The notes beneath the pieces were generated by a model that did not search any database, was not told the origin of the DNA, and saw only the letters and a program-made list of their open reading frames with translations. The translations under genes and the position numbers were made by a program. A stretch of DNA of 64,000 nucleotides from Tersicoccus sp. Bi-70 (GTDB taxonomy: Bacteria > Actinomycetota > Actinomycetes > Actinomycetales > Micrococcaceae), in the NCBI RefSeq assembly GCF_001968825.1, contig NZ_MIEU01000002.1, positions 124,001 through 188,000 on the forward strand, in the 5' to 3' direction. Shown one piece after another: positions 25,090 to 34,684 of this stretch (the stretch's first letter is position 1; each line of letters starts with the position of its first letter).

Positions 25090-25701
25090 TCAGCCCGGGT
25101 CGGGCAGTCCCGCCCGCAGCCGATCGGTGAGGTCGGCCAGGGCGTCCATCTCGTCGCGGGTCAGGGCGCCGGAGAACAGCCGGCCGATGGTGCGCAGGTG
25201 GAGCCGGCCGACCTGACGCTGCGTCTGGACGCCGGCGTCCGTGAGCCGGACCTGCACGCCCCGCGCGTCCTCGGCAGCACGGCGACGCTCGACCAGGCCG
25301 CGTTCGTCCAGTCGCTCCAGCATCCGGCTCAGGCTCGGCTGGCTCATCAGCAGCCCGGCGTTCAGCTCGTGCTGGCGGATCCAGTCGTCGCAGCGGGAGA
25401 GGTTGTAGAGGACGTCGTACTCGCGCATCGTCAACGTCGCGAAGGCGTCGTCGGCGAGCAGGTGGCGCATCACCTCGACCTTGGCCCGGAACAGGGACTC
25501 CCACGCCCGGTCGGCCGATCGGAGATCGGAGCGGGCCGCCGGTCGCCCGGGAGGCACGGACAGGTCGCTCCCACCGTCCGCTGACGGGCCGGATTCGGCC
25601 GCGTCGGATTCAGCGCCCGTGTCAGCAGCGCCGGGGTGGTCAGCGCCGGGGCCGTCAGGGCCGGTGCCGCCCGTTCCGGCCGCGCCGTCACTCGGCGGCA
25701 T
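25090..25701 (-). CDS. MarR-family regulator coupled to the RND permease
   Basis: A 203-residue protein. The first 55 residues are Gly, Ala, Pro and Ser rich and likely disordered. The MarR winged helix follows, with TMREYDVLYNLSRC, LLMSQPSLSRMLERL as the recognition region and the wing RRRAAEDARGVQV. The ATG at 25701 lies within the end of the RND gene (14-base overlap), so translation is coupled and the regulator probably controls the pump. An upstream start at 25773 inside the RND gene is possible but adds a Pro-rich run. Confidence 0.82.
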   Translation of the reverse strand: MPPSDGAAGTGGTGPDGPGADHPGAADTGAESDAAESGPSADGGSDLSVPPGRPAARSDLRSADRAWESLFRAKVEVMRHLLADDAFATLTMREYDVLYNLSRCDDWIRQHELNAGLLMSQPSLSRMLERLDERGLVERRRAAEDARGVQVRLTDAGVQTQRQVGRLHLRTIGRLFSGALTRDEMDALADLTDRLRAGLPDPG

Positions 25702-28700
25702 GGCGTCCTCGGTGGGCGGCGGCGGTGGAGGCCGCTCCGGCCGCCCCGGCGAACTCCGGTGCTGCCCCGCCACCGGGGGTGGTGCCGTCGGCGTCGTTCG
25801 TCAGCGCGTCCGGTTCGCCGCTCTGCCCGTGCCGGGCCGCGCGGCGCTCACGCCAGCCCTCGAGCAGCCGGTACAGGACCGGAACGAGGACCAGGGTCAG
25901 CGCGGTCGAGGAGACCAAGCCACCGATCACGACGACGGCGAGGGGCTGGGAGATGAACCCGCCGCCCCCGGTCATCCCGAGCGCCATGGGGATAAGGGCG
26001 AAGATCGTCGCGAGCGCCGTCATGAGGATGGGCCGCAGACGCCGCCGGGCCCCGGTGGAGATGGCGTCGGACAGACTCATCGCCGGGCGTCCGGGTGCGG
26101 GCCGGCGGTACTGGTTGATCAGATCGATGAGCACGATGGCGTTGGTGACCACGATGCCGACGAGCATGAGCAGCCCGACCAGGGACGCCAGGCCGAGGGG
26201 GATCTGGGTGGCGACCAGCAGGCCGATCGCGCCGGTGGCCGCGAACGGCACCGAGACGAGCAGGATCAGCGGCTGGGCGAGCGACTTGAAGGTCGCGACC
26301 ATGATCACGTACACGATGGCGATGGCCGCCAGCAGCGCGAGACCGAGCTGCCGGAACGAGTTGGCCTGCTGCACGGCCGCGCCGCCGATGGTCGCCTCCG
26401 CGCCGGTCGGCAGCGTCAGGGTGGACAGCCGGTCCTGGACGCTGCGGCTGACGGCGCCGAGGTCCGTGCCCGCCGGGGTGACGGAGACGACCGCGGTGCG
26501 CCGACCGGTGGAGACGGTGATGCTCGTGGCCACCTGCTTCTCGCTGACGTCGGCCAGCCGACTGAGCGGGATGGTGGTCGGGCCGGCCGGGATGGGCAGG
26601 TTCCGCAGCGTGTCCACGCTGGTCAGTGCCGGCGGGTTGCCGATCTTGACCTGGTAGTCGGTGTCGTTCAGCCGCACGGTGCCGCCGGGGATGGGGGAGA
26701 GGCGGGCGGCGAGGATGCCGGCGAGGGCGTTCTCGTTCACGCCGAGCCGCGCGGCGGCGGCGCGGTCGACCGACACCTGGACGACGGGCTGGTTGGCGGC
26801 CAGGTTGCTGGAGACGTCCCGCGCGTCGGAGACCCCGGTCAGGCCCTTCACGACGACGTCGTTGGCCCTGGTGAGCAGGTCCGAGGTCGCCGCGCTGATC
26901 GTGACGTTGACGGTGCTGCTGGTGCCGAACCCGCCGCTCTGCGTCGAGAGCGTCACGGTCCCGACGTCGCGCAGGTCCGTGACCGTCCGGCGCACGGTCT
27001 CCCGCAGCGCGGTCTGGTCCCGCTTCTCGTCGGTGATGACGGTGTACTGGGCGGTGGAGGCGCCGGCGGTCAGGAAGGTGGAGAGCCCGCCGCTGGCGTT
27101 GCCGATGTTGACCTGCACGGTGCGGACGCCGTCGATGCCGCGCAGCGTCGACTCGACCCGCTTCGCGGCGTCGCTGGTGGCCTGCAGGCTGGTCCCGGCG
27201 GGCAGCGCCTGCTTGATCGAGAAGCTGTTCTGACCGCTGTCGCCCAGCAGGTTGGTCTTCATCATGGGCAGCAGCAGCGCAGTGATGGCCAGGATCAGCG
27301 CGGCGGCGGCGACCGTGATGACGGGATGGCGCTGGGTGCCGCCGAGGATCGGCAGGTACGCCCGCTGCAGCCAGGGCAGCCGGCCCCCGCGGCCGCGGTC
27401 CTCCGGCGCGTCGACGGACGTCGTCGCCGTCGACGCGGTCGTCGTCGTGTTCGCGGCCGACGCACCCGCGACCGGAGCGGCGTGCGCCGGTGCGCCCGTC
27501 GTCGCGGGCCGGTTCCGTCCGCGGCGGGCGGCGCGGCGCTCGGCGCGGGTGCCCCGGACGGGCTTGTCGCCGAGGAACCAGTAGGCGAGCACGGGGACGA
27601 TGGTCAGCGCCACGATCAGGGACGCCAGGAGCGCCATGGTGACGGTCAGGGCGAACGGCCGGAAGAGCTCACCGGCGAGGTCCCCGACGAAGGCGATCGG
27701 GGCGAACACGGCGACCGTCGTCAGCGTCGACGCGGTCACGGCCCCGGCCACCTCGCGGATGGCCTCGAGGATGGCCTGGCGCTTGGGCTGGCCGTACTCG
27801 AGGTGCCGCTTGATGTTCTCGATCACGACGATCGAGTCGTCCACGACGCGGCCGATCGCGATCGTCAGCGCCCCGAGCGTGAGGATGTTCAGCGAGTACT
27901 TCAGCCCCGCCATGCCGATGAAGGTGATCAGCAGGGACAGCGGGATGGAGATCGCGGTGACCAGCGTCGAGCGCACCGAGAGCAGGAAGACGAGGATCAC
28001 CAGGACGGCGAAGCCGAGGCCGAGCAGGCCCTCGGTCGTGAGGTCCTTGATCGACTTCTCGATGAACGGCGCCTGGTCGAAGACGGTGATGAACCGGGCG
28101 TTGCCACCGACCTCCGCCTGCAGCTCCGGCACCAGGTCCCGGACCGCGTGGGAGATGCCGACGGCGTCGCCCTCGGGCTTCTTGGTGACGGCCACCGACA
28201 GCGTGGCCTCCCCGTTGGTGCGCGTGATCGACGTGGCGGTGTCGTCCGTCAGGGCCACGGAAGCGACGTCGCCGATCGTGACGACCGTCGGGTCGGTCCG
28301 ACCGGACACCGGCAGGGCCCTGACCGCGGCGAGCGAGGTGATGGGCGAGCCGAACTGCACGTCCAGCGCGTTCTTCCCCTGTCGGACGGTGCCGGCGGGC
28401 ACCAGGTCGCCGTTGTTCTGCAGCGCGTCGCGGATGGCGGTGACGGACAGGCCGGCGCGGGCGAGCCTGGCGTTGTCCGGCAGGATGCGCACGGACTGGG
28501 TGGCGCCACCGGCCACGTCGGCGGACCGGACGCCGTCGATCTTCTGCAGCTTCGGCACCGCGCTGGTGGCGAGGCGCTGCCGCAGAGCGCTGAGCGACTC
28601 GTCGCCGGAGGAGACCGCAAGGTAGACGATCGGCAGGTCGGAGATGCTGCCGGTGATGGACTGCGGATCGGCGTCGTCGGGCAGCTGCTGACGGGCGTTC

Positions 28701-29041
28701 GAGATGGCCCGGTCCACCTGGCTGCGCGCCCGGTCCAGGTTGGTGCCGTAGACGAACTGGAGGTTGATCGTCGAGACCCCGGAGCGCGACGTCGCCGTCG
28801 AGGAGTCCAGGCCCTCCACGGCGTTGAGCGCGGCCTCCAGCGGCTCGCTGACCTGCTTGTCGATCACCTCGGGGCTGGAGCCGGGCAGCGACGTGATCAC
28901 CGAGACCTGCGGGAACTCGATCGACGGGATGAGCTCCTGTTTGAGCGAGCTCATCGTGATCACGCCGAAGACGGAGGCGAGCACGGTCACCAGCGCGATC
29001 AGCGCCCGGTTGGCGAGCGAGAGATGGGCGAGGCGGAACAC
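25688..29041 (-). CDS. RND-superfamily efflux permease (HAE-type, AcrB/SwrC-like)
   Basis: Proton-driven exporter of 1117 residues. It has TM1 (LANRALIALVTVLASVF), two large periplasmic-type loops, and the TM4 proton-relay pair Asp-Asp in GRVVDDSIVVIENIK. A second set of six TM helices follows, including ATGAIGLLVATQIPLG. Unlike MmpL proteins it has the HAE1 layout. There is no membrane-fusion protein or outer-membrane factor gene nearby, as for SwrC of Bacillus. A cytoplasmic insertion of about 50 Thr/Ala-rich residues precedes TM7, and the C-terminus is also low complexity. Start 29041 is GTG. Confidence 0.88.
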   Translation of the reverse strand: MFRLAHLSLANRALIALVTVLASVFGVITMSSLKQELIPSIEFPQVSVITSLPGSSPEVIDKQVSEPLEAALNAVEGLDSSTATSRSGVSTINLQFVYGTNLDRARSQVDRAISNARQQLPDDADPQSITGSISDLPIVYLAVSSGDESLSALRQRLATSAVPKLQKIDGVRSADVAGGATQSVRILPDNARLARAGLSVTAIRDALQNNGDLVPAGTVRQGKNALDVQFGSPITSLAAVRALPVSGRTDPTVVTIGDVASVALTDDTATSITRTNGEATLSVAVTKKPEGDAVGISHAVRDLVPELQAEVGGNARFITVFDQAPFIEKSIKDLTTEGLLGLGFAVLVILVFLLSVRSTLVTAISIPLSLLITFIGMAGLKYSLNILTLGALTIAIGRVVDDSIVVIENIKRHLEYGQPKRQAILEAIREVAGAVTASTLTTVAVFAPIAFVGDLAGELFRPFALTVTMALLASLIVALTIVPVLAYWFLGDKPVRGTRAERRAARRGRNRPATTGAPAHAAPVAGASAANTTTTASTATTSVDAPEDRGRGGRLPWLQRAYLPILGGTQRHPVITVAAAALILAITALLLPMMKTNLLGDSGQNSFSIKQALPAGTSLQATSDAAKRVESTLRGIDGVRTVQVNIGNASGGLSTFLTAGASTAQYTVITDEKRDQTALRETVRRTVTDLRDVGTVTLSTQSGGFGTSSTVNVTISAATSDLLTRANDVVVKGLTGVSDARDVSSNLAANQPVVQVSVDRAAAARLGVNENALAGILAARLSPIPGGTVRLNDTDYQVKIGNPPALTSVDTLRNLPIPAGPTTIPLSRLADVSEKQVATSITVSTGRRTAVVSVTPAGTDLGAVSRSVQDRLSTLTLPTGAEATIGGAAVQQANSFRQLGLALLAAIAIVYVIMVATFKSLAQPLILLVSVPFAATGAIGLLVATQIPLGLASLVGLLMLVGIVVTNAIVLIDLINQYRRPAPGRPAMSLSDAISTGARRRLRPILMTALATIFALIPMALGMTGGGGFISQPLAVVVIGGLVSSTALTLVLVPVLYRLLEGWRERRAARHGQSGEPDALTNDADGTTPGGGAAPEFAGAAGAASTAAAHRGRHAAE

Positions 29042-29101
29042 GGTGGTGCCCTTCGGTGCGGGGCCGAGCCCCGGACACGGGTGGCGTCCGGGGCGGGTGG
29101 G

Positions 29102-30586
29102 TCAGGCGAGCGCCAGGGCGCGGTTGGTGGCCTCGAGCACCTCGTCGGCGAGCTGCGGGTTGTCGTTGAGCTTCTGGCCGTAGGACGGGATCATCTCGGT
29201 CAGCTTCGAGGCCCAGCGGTCCGCGTAGGCCGGGAACGAGCGCTTGAGCAGGTCGATCATGATCGACGTCGCCGTCGAGGCGCCCGGGGAGGCGCCCAGC
29301 AGTGCCGCGATCGAGCCGTCGGAGCTGGTCACCAGCTCGGTACCGAACTGGAGCACACCGCCGCGCTTCGCGTCCTTCTTGATCACCTGGACGCGCTGAC
29401 CGGCCGTGATCAGCTCCCACGAGCCCGGATCGGCCTCGGGATAGAACTGGTGCAGGCTGTCGTTCTTCGCGGAGCGGGACTTGAGCACCTCGGTGACCAG
29501 GTACTTCGTCAGGTCCATGTTGTCCTTCGCGACCGCGAGCATCGGGATGATGTTGTTGGTGCGGATGGACAGCGGCAGGTCCAGGTAGGTGCCGGTCTTG
29601 AGGAACTTGGTGGAGAAGCCGGCGTACGGCCCGAACAGCAGGGAGCGCTTGCCGTCCGCGAAACGGGTGTCCAGGTGCGGCACCGACATCGGCGGGGCAC
29701 CGACGGACGCCTGACCGTAGACCTTCGCGTTCTGCTGGTTCGCGATCACCGGGTCGGTGCACTGCAGGAACTCGCCCGAGACCGGGAAACCGGCCAGGCC
29801 CTTGCCCTCGGGGATGCCGGACCGCTGCAGCAGGTGCAGCGCGCCGCCACCGGCGCCGATGAACACGAACCGCGCGTCGACCGTGGACCGGGCGCCGGTC
29901 AGACGGTTCTTGACGGCGACCTGCCAGCGGCCGTTGGTGCCGCGGGTGATGTCGGTGACCTCGTGGCCGTAGGCGACCTCGGCGCCGTTGCCGGCGAGCT
30001 TGTCCGTCAGCTGACGGGTCAGTTCGCCGAAGTTGACGTCCGTGCCGCCGACAACGCGGGACGCGGCGACGCGTTCACCGCGGCCGCGACCGGCCATGGT
30101 CAGGGGGGCCCACTGGGCGATGACGTCGGGGTCGTCGCTGTGCTCGATGGTCTCGAACAGCTTGTTGGGCTTGAGCGCCTCGTACCGGGTCTTCAGGTAG
30201 CGGGCGTGGTCCTCGCCGAACACCAGGCTCATGTGGGCGACGGGATTGATGAAGCTCTTCGGGTCGTGCAGCACGCCCGTGTCGAGCAGGTGGGACCAGA
30301 ACTGCCGGGAGAGCTGGAACTGCTCGTTGATGACGAGCGCCTTGTCGGCGCTGACCGAGCCGTCCTTGGCCTGCGGCGTGTAGTTCAGCTCGCACAGGGC
30401 GGAGTGGCCGGTGCCGGCGTTGTTCCACGGGTCGGAGCTCTCGCTGCCCGCGCGGTCCAGCCGCTCGAACATCCGGATCGTCCAGGTGGGCTCGAGCTGC
30501 TGCACCATGGTGCCCATCGTCGCGCTCATCACGCCCGCCCCGATGAGGACGACGTCGGCCTTCTCGGTGCCTGGTTCTCCGGACAT
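29102..30586 (-). CDS. mqo: Malate:quinone oxidoreductase
   Basis: Peripheral membrane FAD flavoprotein of 494 residues that oxidises malate to oxaloacetate and passes electrons to menaquinone, a TCA-cycle entry to respiration. It has the FAD-binding [14 protein letters not shown] at the N-terminus and [21 protein letters not shown], a highly conserved Mqo block. ATG at 30586 has GGAGGG 6 bases upstream; an in-frame TTG at 30592 abuts the same site and is rejected. A -10 element TAGTCT lies at 30623-30628 on the minus strand, giving a leader of about 30 bases. Confidence 0.95.
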   Translation of the reverse strand: MSGEPGTEKADVVLIGAGVMSATMGTMVQQLEPTWTIRMFERLDRAGSESSDPWNNAGTGHSALCELNYTPQAKDGSVSADKALVINEQFQLSRQFWSHLLDTGVLHDPKSFINPVAHMSLVFGEDHARYLKTRYEALKPNKLFETIEHSDDPDVIAQWAPLTMAGRGRGERVAASRVVGGTDVNFGELTRQLTDKLAGNGAEVAYGHEVTDITRGTNGRWQVAVKNRLTGARSTVDARFVFIGAGGGALHLLQRSGIPEGKGLAGFPVSGEFLQCTDPVIANQQNAKVYGQASVGAPPMSVPHLDTRFADGKRSLLFGPYAGFSTKFLKTGTYLDLPLSIRTNNIIPMLAVAKDNMDLTKYLVTEVLKSRSAKNDSLHQFYPEADPGSWELITAGQRVQVIKKDAKRGGVLQFGTELVTSSDGSIAALLGASPGASTATSIMIDLLKRSFPAYADRWASKLTEMIPSYGQKLNDNPQLADEVLEATNRALALA

Positions 30587-30622
30587 TGACAACCCTCCAT
30601 CAGCAGTATTGCTCGCTTGACG

Positions 30623-30628
30623 AGACTA
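30623..30628 (-). promoter_or_regulatory. -10 element of mqo
   Basis: TAGTCT on the minus strand, 36 bases before the mqo ATG, with a short leader that carries the GGAGGG ribosome site. Confidence 0.4.
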
Positions 30629-30725
30629 CCGTCTGGCACCGACCGCTCCGAACCGGCTGCTGCGCATCGGACCCGCACCGAGCCCGGGTCGCGCCCCGCA
30701 CCGGACCGCGTCCGGGGCCGGGGGA

Positions 30726-32399
30726 TCAGTTCAGCCGGACGGCGTTGAAGACCTCGTTGAAGGTCGACGAGACCGGGTACGAGGCGACCCGCGGGGAGAG
30801 GGCGAGGGCGGAGATGGGGAAGGCGAGCGGTACCGCGGGCAGGTCCGAGGAGATCTGGTCGGCGATGTTGCGGTACGCGGCGGTCCGGTCGGCGCCGTCG
30901 GGCAGGGTGCGGGCCCGGGCGATCTTGGTCACCACCTGCGCACTGCGGTAACCGAACTCGGGGGTGGCGGCGCCGAAGAGCGGCCCGAGGAAGTTGTCGG
31001 GATCGCGGTAGGCCCCGGTCAGGCCCATCAGGTGCAGCCCGTGGCCGGCGCCCGCGACGACGTCGTCGGCGTACCCGTCCGCCCACGCGACCGGCACCGG
31101 CTTGATGTTCAGGCCCACGACGGTCAGCTGGCGCGCCAGCTCGGCGTAGACCTTCTCGGGGGACGCCATCCACGGCAGGGTCACGTTGCGCGGGTAGTAG
31201 AACGGGATGGCCTGACCCCGGTACTTCGAGGCGGCGAGCAGTTGCTTCGCCTTCGTGATGTCGGTGTTGAACTCCTGCACGTCGTCACTGGTCACCGCGA
31301 GTCGGGGCGGCACGAACTGCGAGGCGGAGTCCGTGCCGTCGATGAAGTAGTTCCGCAGCAGGGTCTGCTTGTCGATCGCGTAGGCGATGGCCTGGCGTAC
31401 CTTCAGGTCCGAGAGCGGGCCGAATTCCTGGTTGATGCCCAGGTAGGCCACCGAGTAAGGGTCCCGCTGGATGATCTGCTGGCCGGTCTGGGCGAGCGGC
31501 GCGAAGGCGTCGCGGGTCACGCCGTCGAACCCGTCCACCGTACCCGCGCTGAGGGCGGCGAGCCGCTGCAGGGGATCCCGGATGGTGCGGAACGTGAGCG
31601 AGCGGATCTGCCCGCGCTCGCCCCAGTAGGACGCGTTGGATTCGAGCACCACGTCCTGTCCCGTCCAGGAGACGAACCGGTACGGCCCGGTGCCGACGGG
31701 GTGCTGGCCGAAGGCCGAGATGGGGCGGCCGTTGCGCCGCTGCGTCAGCTCGTCGGCCTTCATCGACGTCAGGGAGGCGGGAGAGGCGACGGCGAAGGCC
31801 GGAGCGCTCAGCGCCTTGAGCAGGGTAGGGAACCGGTCGTTCAGGCTCAGCACCACCGTGGTCGCGCCCTGCGCCCGGCAGCCCCGGTAGGTCGAGAGGT
31901 CGGCCTGGTCGGAGTACGCGGCGAACACGTTCTTGAAGGTCAGGCTCGCCCGGTCCGAGCGCAGGGACACCGGCAGGCCGTACCACCGCTGGAAGTTGGT
32001 GCAGACGGCGGCGGCCGTCAGCGGGGTGCCGTCGTGGAAGACCACCTTGGGCCGCAGGGTGAAGGTCCAGGTGCGTCCGTCCGGTGACGTGGTCCACGAC
32101 TGGGCCAGCGACGGCTTGGGTTCGGCGGTGTTCGGGTCGGCCGTGACCAGGCCCTCCATCACCTGCCGGCTCACCCGGGTGGCCTCGACGTCCCGGGTCA
32201 ACGCCGGGTCGAGGCTCGACGGCGCGGCCGGGGTGGCGAACACGAACGAGGCGGTGGGGCCGGCGGCGGTCGTCGTCGAGGACGTCGGGCTCGGCGCGGG
32301 CTGGCCCCCCGTGCAGCCGGTCAGCAGCAGCGCGGCGACGGCGGCGGAGGCGACGGCCAGGTGTCCTCGCGCACGGCGTCGAGCAGGCGGGCGCGTCAC
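30726..32399 (-). CDS. Peptide/oligopeptide ABC transporter substrate-binding lipoprotein
   Basis: A 557-residue family-5 solute-binding protein. The GTG at 32399 with GAGGAG upstream gives a short basic segment, a hydrophobic stretch and the lipobox LLTGC. The mature part has the family pattern PSSLDPALTRDVEA, then the DGTPLTAAAVCTNFQRW region and VAYLGINQEFGPLSDLKVRQAIAYAID. It is paralogous to the binding protein at 37854. A -10 TAGACT (minus, 32491-32486) precedes it, and it diverges from the fused ATPase gene. Confidence 0.9.
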   Translation of the reverse strand: MTRPPARRRARGHLAVASAAVAALLLTGCTGGQPAPSPTSSTTTAAGPTASFVFATPAAPSSLDPALTRDVEATRVSRQVMEGLVTADPNTAEPKPSLAQSWTTSPDGRTWTFTLRPKVVFHDGTPLTAAAVCTNFQRWYGLPVSLRSDRASLTFKNVFAAYSDQADLSTYRGCRAQGATTVVLSLNDRFPTLLKALSAPAFAVASPASLTSMKADELTQRRNGRPISAFGQHPVGTGPYRFVSWTGQDVVLESNASYWGERGQIRSLTFRTIRDPLQRLAALSAGTVDGFDGVTRDAFAPLAQTGQQIIQRDPYSVAYLGINQEFGPLSDLKVRQAIAYAIDKQTLLRNYFIDGTDSASQFVPPRLAVTSDDVQEFNTDITKAKQLLAASKYRGQAIPFYYPRNVTLPWMASPEKVYAELARQLTVVGLNIKPVPVAWADGYADDVVAGAGHGLHLMGLTGAYRDPDNFLGPLFGAATPEFGYRSAQVVTKIARARTLPDGADRTAAYRNIADQISSDLPAVPLAFPISALALSPRVASYPVSSTFNEVFNAVRLN

Positions 32400-32626
32400 C
32401 GTCCGTCTCCTCTCGCGTCGGGGGTCGCTCGACCGGCAGACGGCCGGGACCGGCGCGTGCGGATGAGCGGGGGGAACAAGGCGCCAGTCTAGCCCAGCGG
32501 ACCGGCTCGTCCGGGGCAGCCGAGGCCGTCCGGACCGGTGCTGTCCGCGGTGTCCGCGGACCGGCACGAGGGCGCCGAGACGGACTGATGCGGCGGGTCG
32601 GCGCGGTTGTGAGGCAGCATGGTGAC

Positions 32627-34489
32627 ATGGACAACACGGTGCCGACGACGGCCGACACGGATCCGACCGCCTCCCCGCTGCTGAGCGTCACCGACCTCTC
32701 GGTCAGTTTCGGCACCGCGCACGGGCCGGTGGCGGCCGTGCAGGGCGCCTCGCTCACGCTGCATCGTGGACGCACGCTGGCCATCGTCGGCGAGTCGGGG
32801 TCCGGCAAGTCGACGACGGCGATGAGCGTGATCGGCCTGCTGCCCGGCAACGGGCGGGTGACGGGCGGCTCGATCGCCTTCGACGGTCAGGAACTGGTCG
32901 GCCTGCCGGAGTCGCGGATGCGTTCCATCCGGGGCCGGCAGATCGGCCTCGTGCCGCAGGACCCGATGTCCAACCTCAACCCCGTGACGAAGATCGGCAC
33001 CCAGGTCGCCGAGACGCTGCTGGTGCACGGGCTGGCGACGCGCAAGGACGTCGACGCGAAGGTCGTCGCGGTGCTCGAGGCGGCCGGTCTGCCCAACGCC
33101 GCCGAGCGGGCCAAGCAGTACCCGCACGAGTTCTCCGGGGGCATGCGGCAGCGGGCGCTGATCGCCATCGGGCTGGCCTGCCGCCCGCGGCTGTTGATCG
33201 CCGACGAGCCGACCAGTGCGCTCGACGTCACCGTCCAGCGCACCATCCTCGACCAGATCGGCGCGATGACCGAGGAACTCGGCACCTCGGTGCTGCTCAT
33301 CACCCACGACCTCGGGCTCGCCGCCGAACGCGCCTCCGACGTCGTCGTCATGCACCGCGGCCGGGTCGTGGAGCAGGGGCCGGCGCAGCAGATCCTGCAG
33401 GACCCGCAGCATCCCTACACCCAGCAGCTGGTCAAGGCCGCGCCGTCGGTGAGCGTCGCCCGGCTGCAGCCGGCGGCGTTCGCCCACGGGTTGACGGCGG
33501 TCGAGGCGGACGGGACTCCCGCGGCGTCCGTGGCGTCGGGCGCCGGGTCTAATGCCGGCTCCGCCGCTGAAGCGTCGGCCGCGTCTCCCTCGGCCCTCTC
33601 CTCGGCCGCGTCCTCCGGCGCGTCGGCTGCGTCGTCTCCCGCCGCCGGGTCGTCGGCTGCGTCGGCTGCGTCGTCCCCCGCGACCGGGCCGACCGACAAC
33701 ATCGTCGAGATCGACGGGCTGTCCAAGATCTTCAAGGGCCGCGCCGGGGCCGAGGACTTCCGCGCCGTGCACGAGGTCAGCCTGCAGATCCCGCGTGGTT
33801 CGACGGTGGCGATCGTCGGCGAGTCCGGTTCCGGCAAGACGACGACCGCCCGGATGCTGCTCAAGCTGATCGAGCCGACTGCCGGGACGATCACCTTCGA
33901 CGGCGCGGACATCACGACGCTGGACCGGGCCGCCGAGAAGGACTTCCGGCAGCGTGTGCAGCCGATCTTCCAGGACCCGTACTCGTCGCTGAACCCGATG
34001 TTCACCATTGGCCGCATCATCGAGGAGCCGCTGTCGACGTACCACCGCGGGTCGAAGTCGGAACGGAGTGCGCGGGTGCGAGAGCTGCTCGAGGCGGTCG
34101 CGCTGCCGGCGTCGATGATCAGCCGGTACCCGGCGGAGCTCTCCGGCGGTCAGCGGCAGCGCGTGGCGATCGCCCGGGCACTGGCCCTGCAGCCGGAGCT
34201 GATCGTGTGCGACGAGCCGGTGTCCGCGCTCGACGTGCTCGTGCAGGACCAGATCCTGCGCCTGCTCGGCGACCTGCAGCGCGAGTTCGGGCTGAGCTAC
34301 CTGTTCATCTCCCACGACCTGGCCGTCGTCCGCCTGATCTCGGACTACGTGTGCGTGATGAAGGACGGCGAGCTGGTCGAGGCGGCCACGTCGGAGGAGA
34401 TCTTCCTCAACCCCCGTCACCCGTACACTCGCACGCTGCTGGCCTCCATCCCGGGCAACGAGCTGGGCATCGAGGCCGAGGCGTCGTAG
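32627..34489 (+). CDS. Fused double ATP-binding protein of a dipeptide/oligopeptide ABC transporter (DppD-DppF)
   Basis: A 620-residue protein with two nucleotide-binding domains. NBD1 (about 15-270) has GESGSGKST, FSGGMRQR and LLIADEPTSAL; NBD2 (about 360-605) has GESGSGKTT, LSGGQRQR and IVCDEPVSAL. Each ends with the oligopeptide-type QDPQHPYTQQL or NPRHPYTRTLL extension. They are joined by a roughly 55-residue Ala/Ser linker encoded by repetitive GC-rich DNA. Serves the permeases at 35752-37709. The ATG at 32627 is preferred to 32588, although neither has a clear ribosome site. Confidence 0.9.
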   Translation: MDNTVPTTADTDPTASPLLSVTDLSVSFGTAHGPVAAVQGASLTLHRGRTLAIVGESGSGKSTTAMSVIGLLPGNGRVTGGSIAFDGQELVGLPESRMRSIRGRQIGLVPQDPMSNLNPVTKIGTQVAETLLVHGLATRKDVDAKVVAVLEAAGLPNAAERAKQYPHEFSGGMRQRALIAIGLACRPRLLIADEPTSALDVTVQRTILDQIGAMTEELGTSVLLITHDLGLAAERASDVVVMHRGRVVEQGPAQQILQDPQHPYTQQLVKAAPSVSVARLQPAAFAHGLTAVEADGTPAASVASGAGSNAGSAAEASAASPSALSSAASSGASAASSPAAGSSAASAASSPATGPTDNIVEIDGLSKIFKGRAGAEDFRAVHEVSLQIPRGSTVAIVGESGSGKTTTARMLLKLIEPTAGTITFDGADITTLDRAAEKDFRQRVQPIFQDPYSSLNPMFTIGRIIEEPLSTYHRGSKSERSARVRELLEAVALPASMISRYPAELSGGQRQRVAIARALALQPELIVCDEPVSALDVLVQDQILRLLGDLQREFGLSYLFISHDLAVVRLISDYVCVMKDGELVEAATSEEIFLNPRHPYTRTLLASIPGNELGIEAEAS

Positions 34490-34503
34490 CGTTCGGGCGC
34501 CCG

Positions 34504-34582
34504 ACCGCTGAGTTAGCGGCCATTTCACGACGTGCCCATGTTCTTCCCGCGTGTTTCGAGAAGAACCCGCTAGGTCAGCGGT
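34504..34582. repeat. Long imperfect hairpin, left side of the DUF559/AbiEi-like gene
   Basis: Arms of about 28 bases: ACCGCTGAGTTAGCGG begins the left arm at 34504, and the right arm (34553-34582) reads in inverse ACCGCTGACCTAGCGG followed by GTTCTTCTCGAA. It starts 15 bases after the fused-ATPase stop, so it may also end that transcript. The inner motif TTAGCGGnnnTTTCACGA matches the arms of the hairpin at 35654-35713 on the other side of the gene. Confidence 0.75.
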
Positions 34583-34684
34583 GCCCGATGGCTTCTCCGG
34601 TACGGTGGCTGCCATGACGCCGCCGTTGTCCACAACTCGGACCGATCCATTCCGCGGTGACGGTGTCCTCCGGCACAGTGAGCC

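Noticed and set aside
25481-30589. A 1702-codon open frame on the plus strand
   Set aside because: It lies antisense to the RND permease, MarR and mqo genes and has only shadow composition (Asp, Gly, Arg, Val runs) with no domain; long antisense frames are normal at this G+C content.
30587-30592. TTG start for mqo
   Set aside because: It directly abuts the GGAGGG site with no spacing, while the ATG at 30586 has the normal six-base gap.
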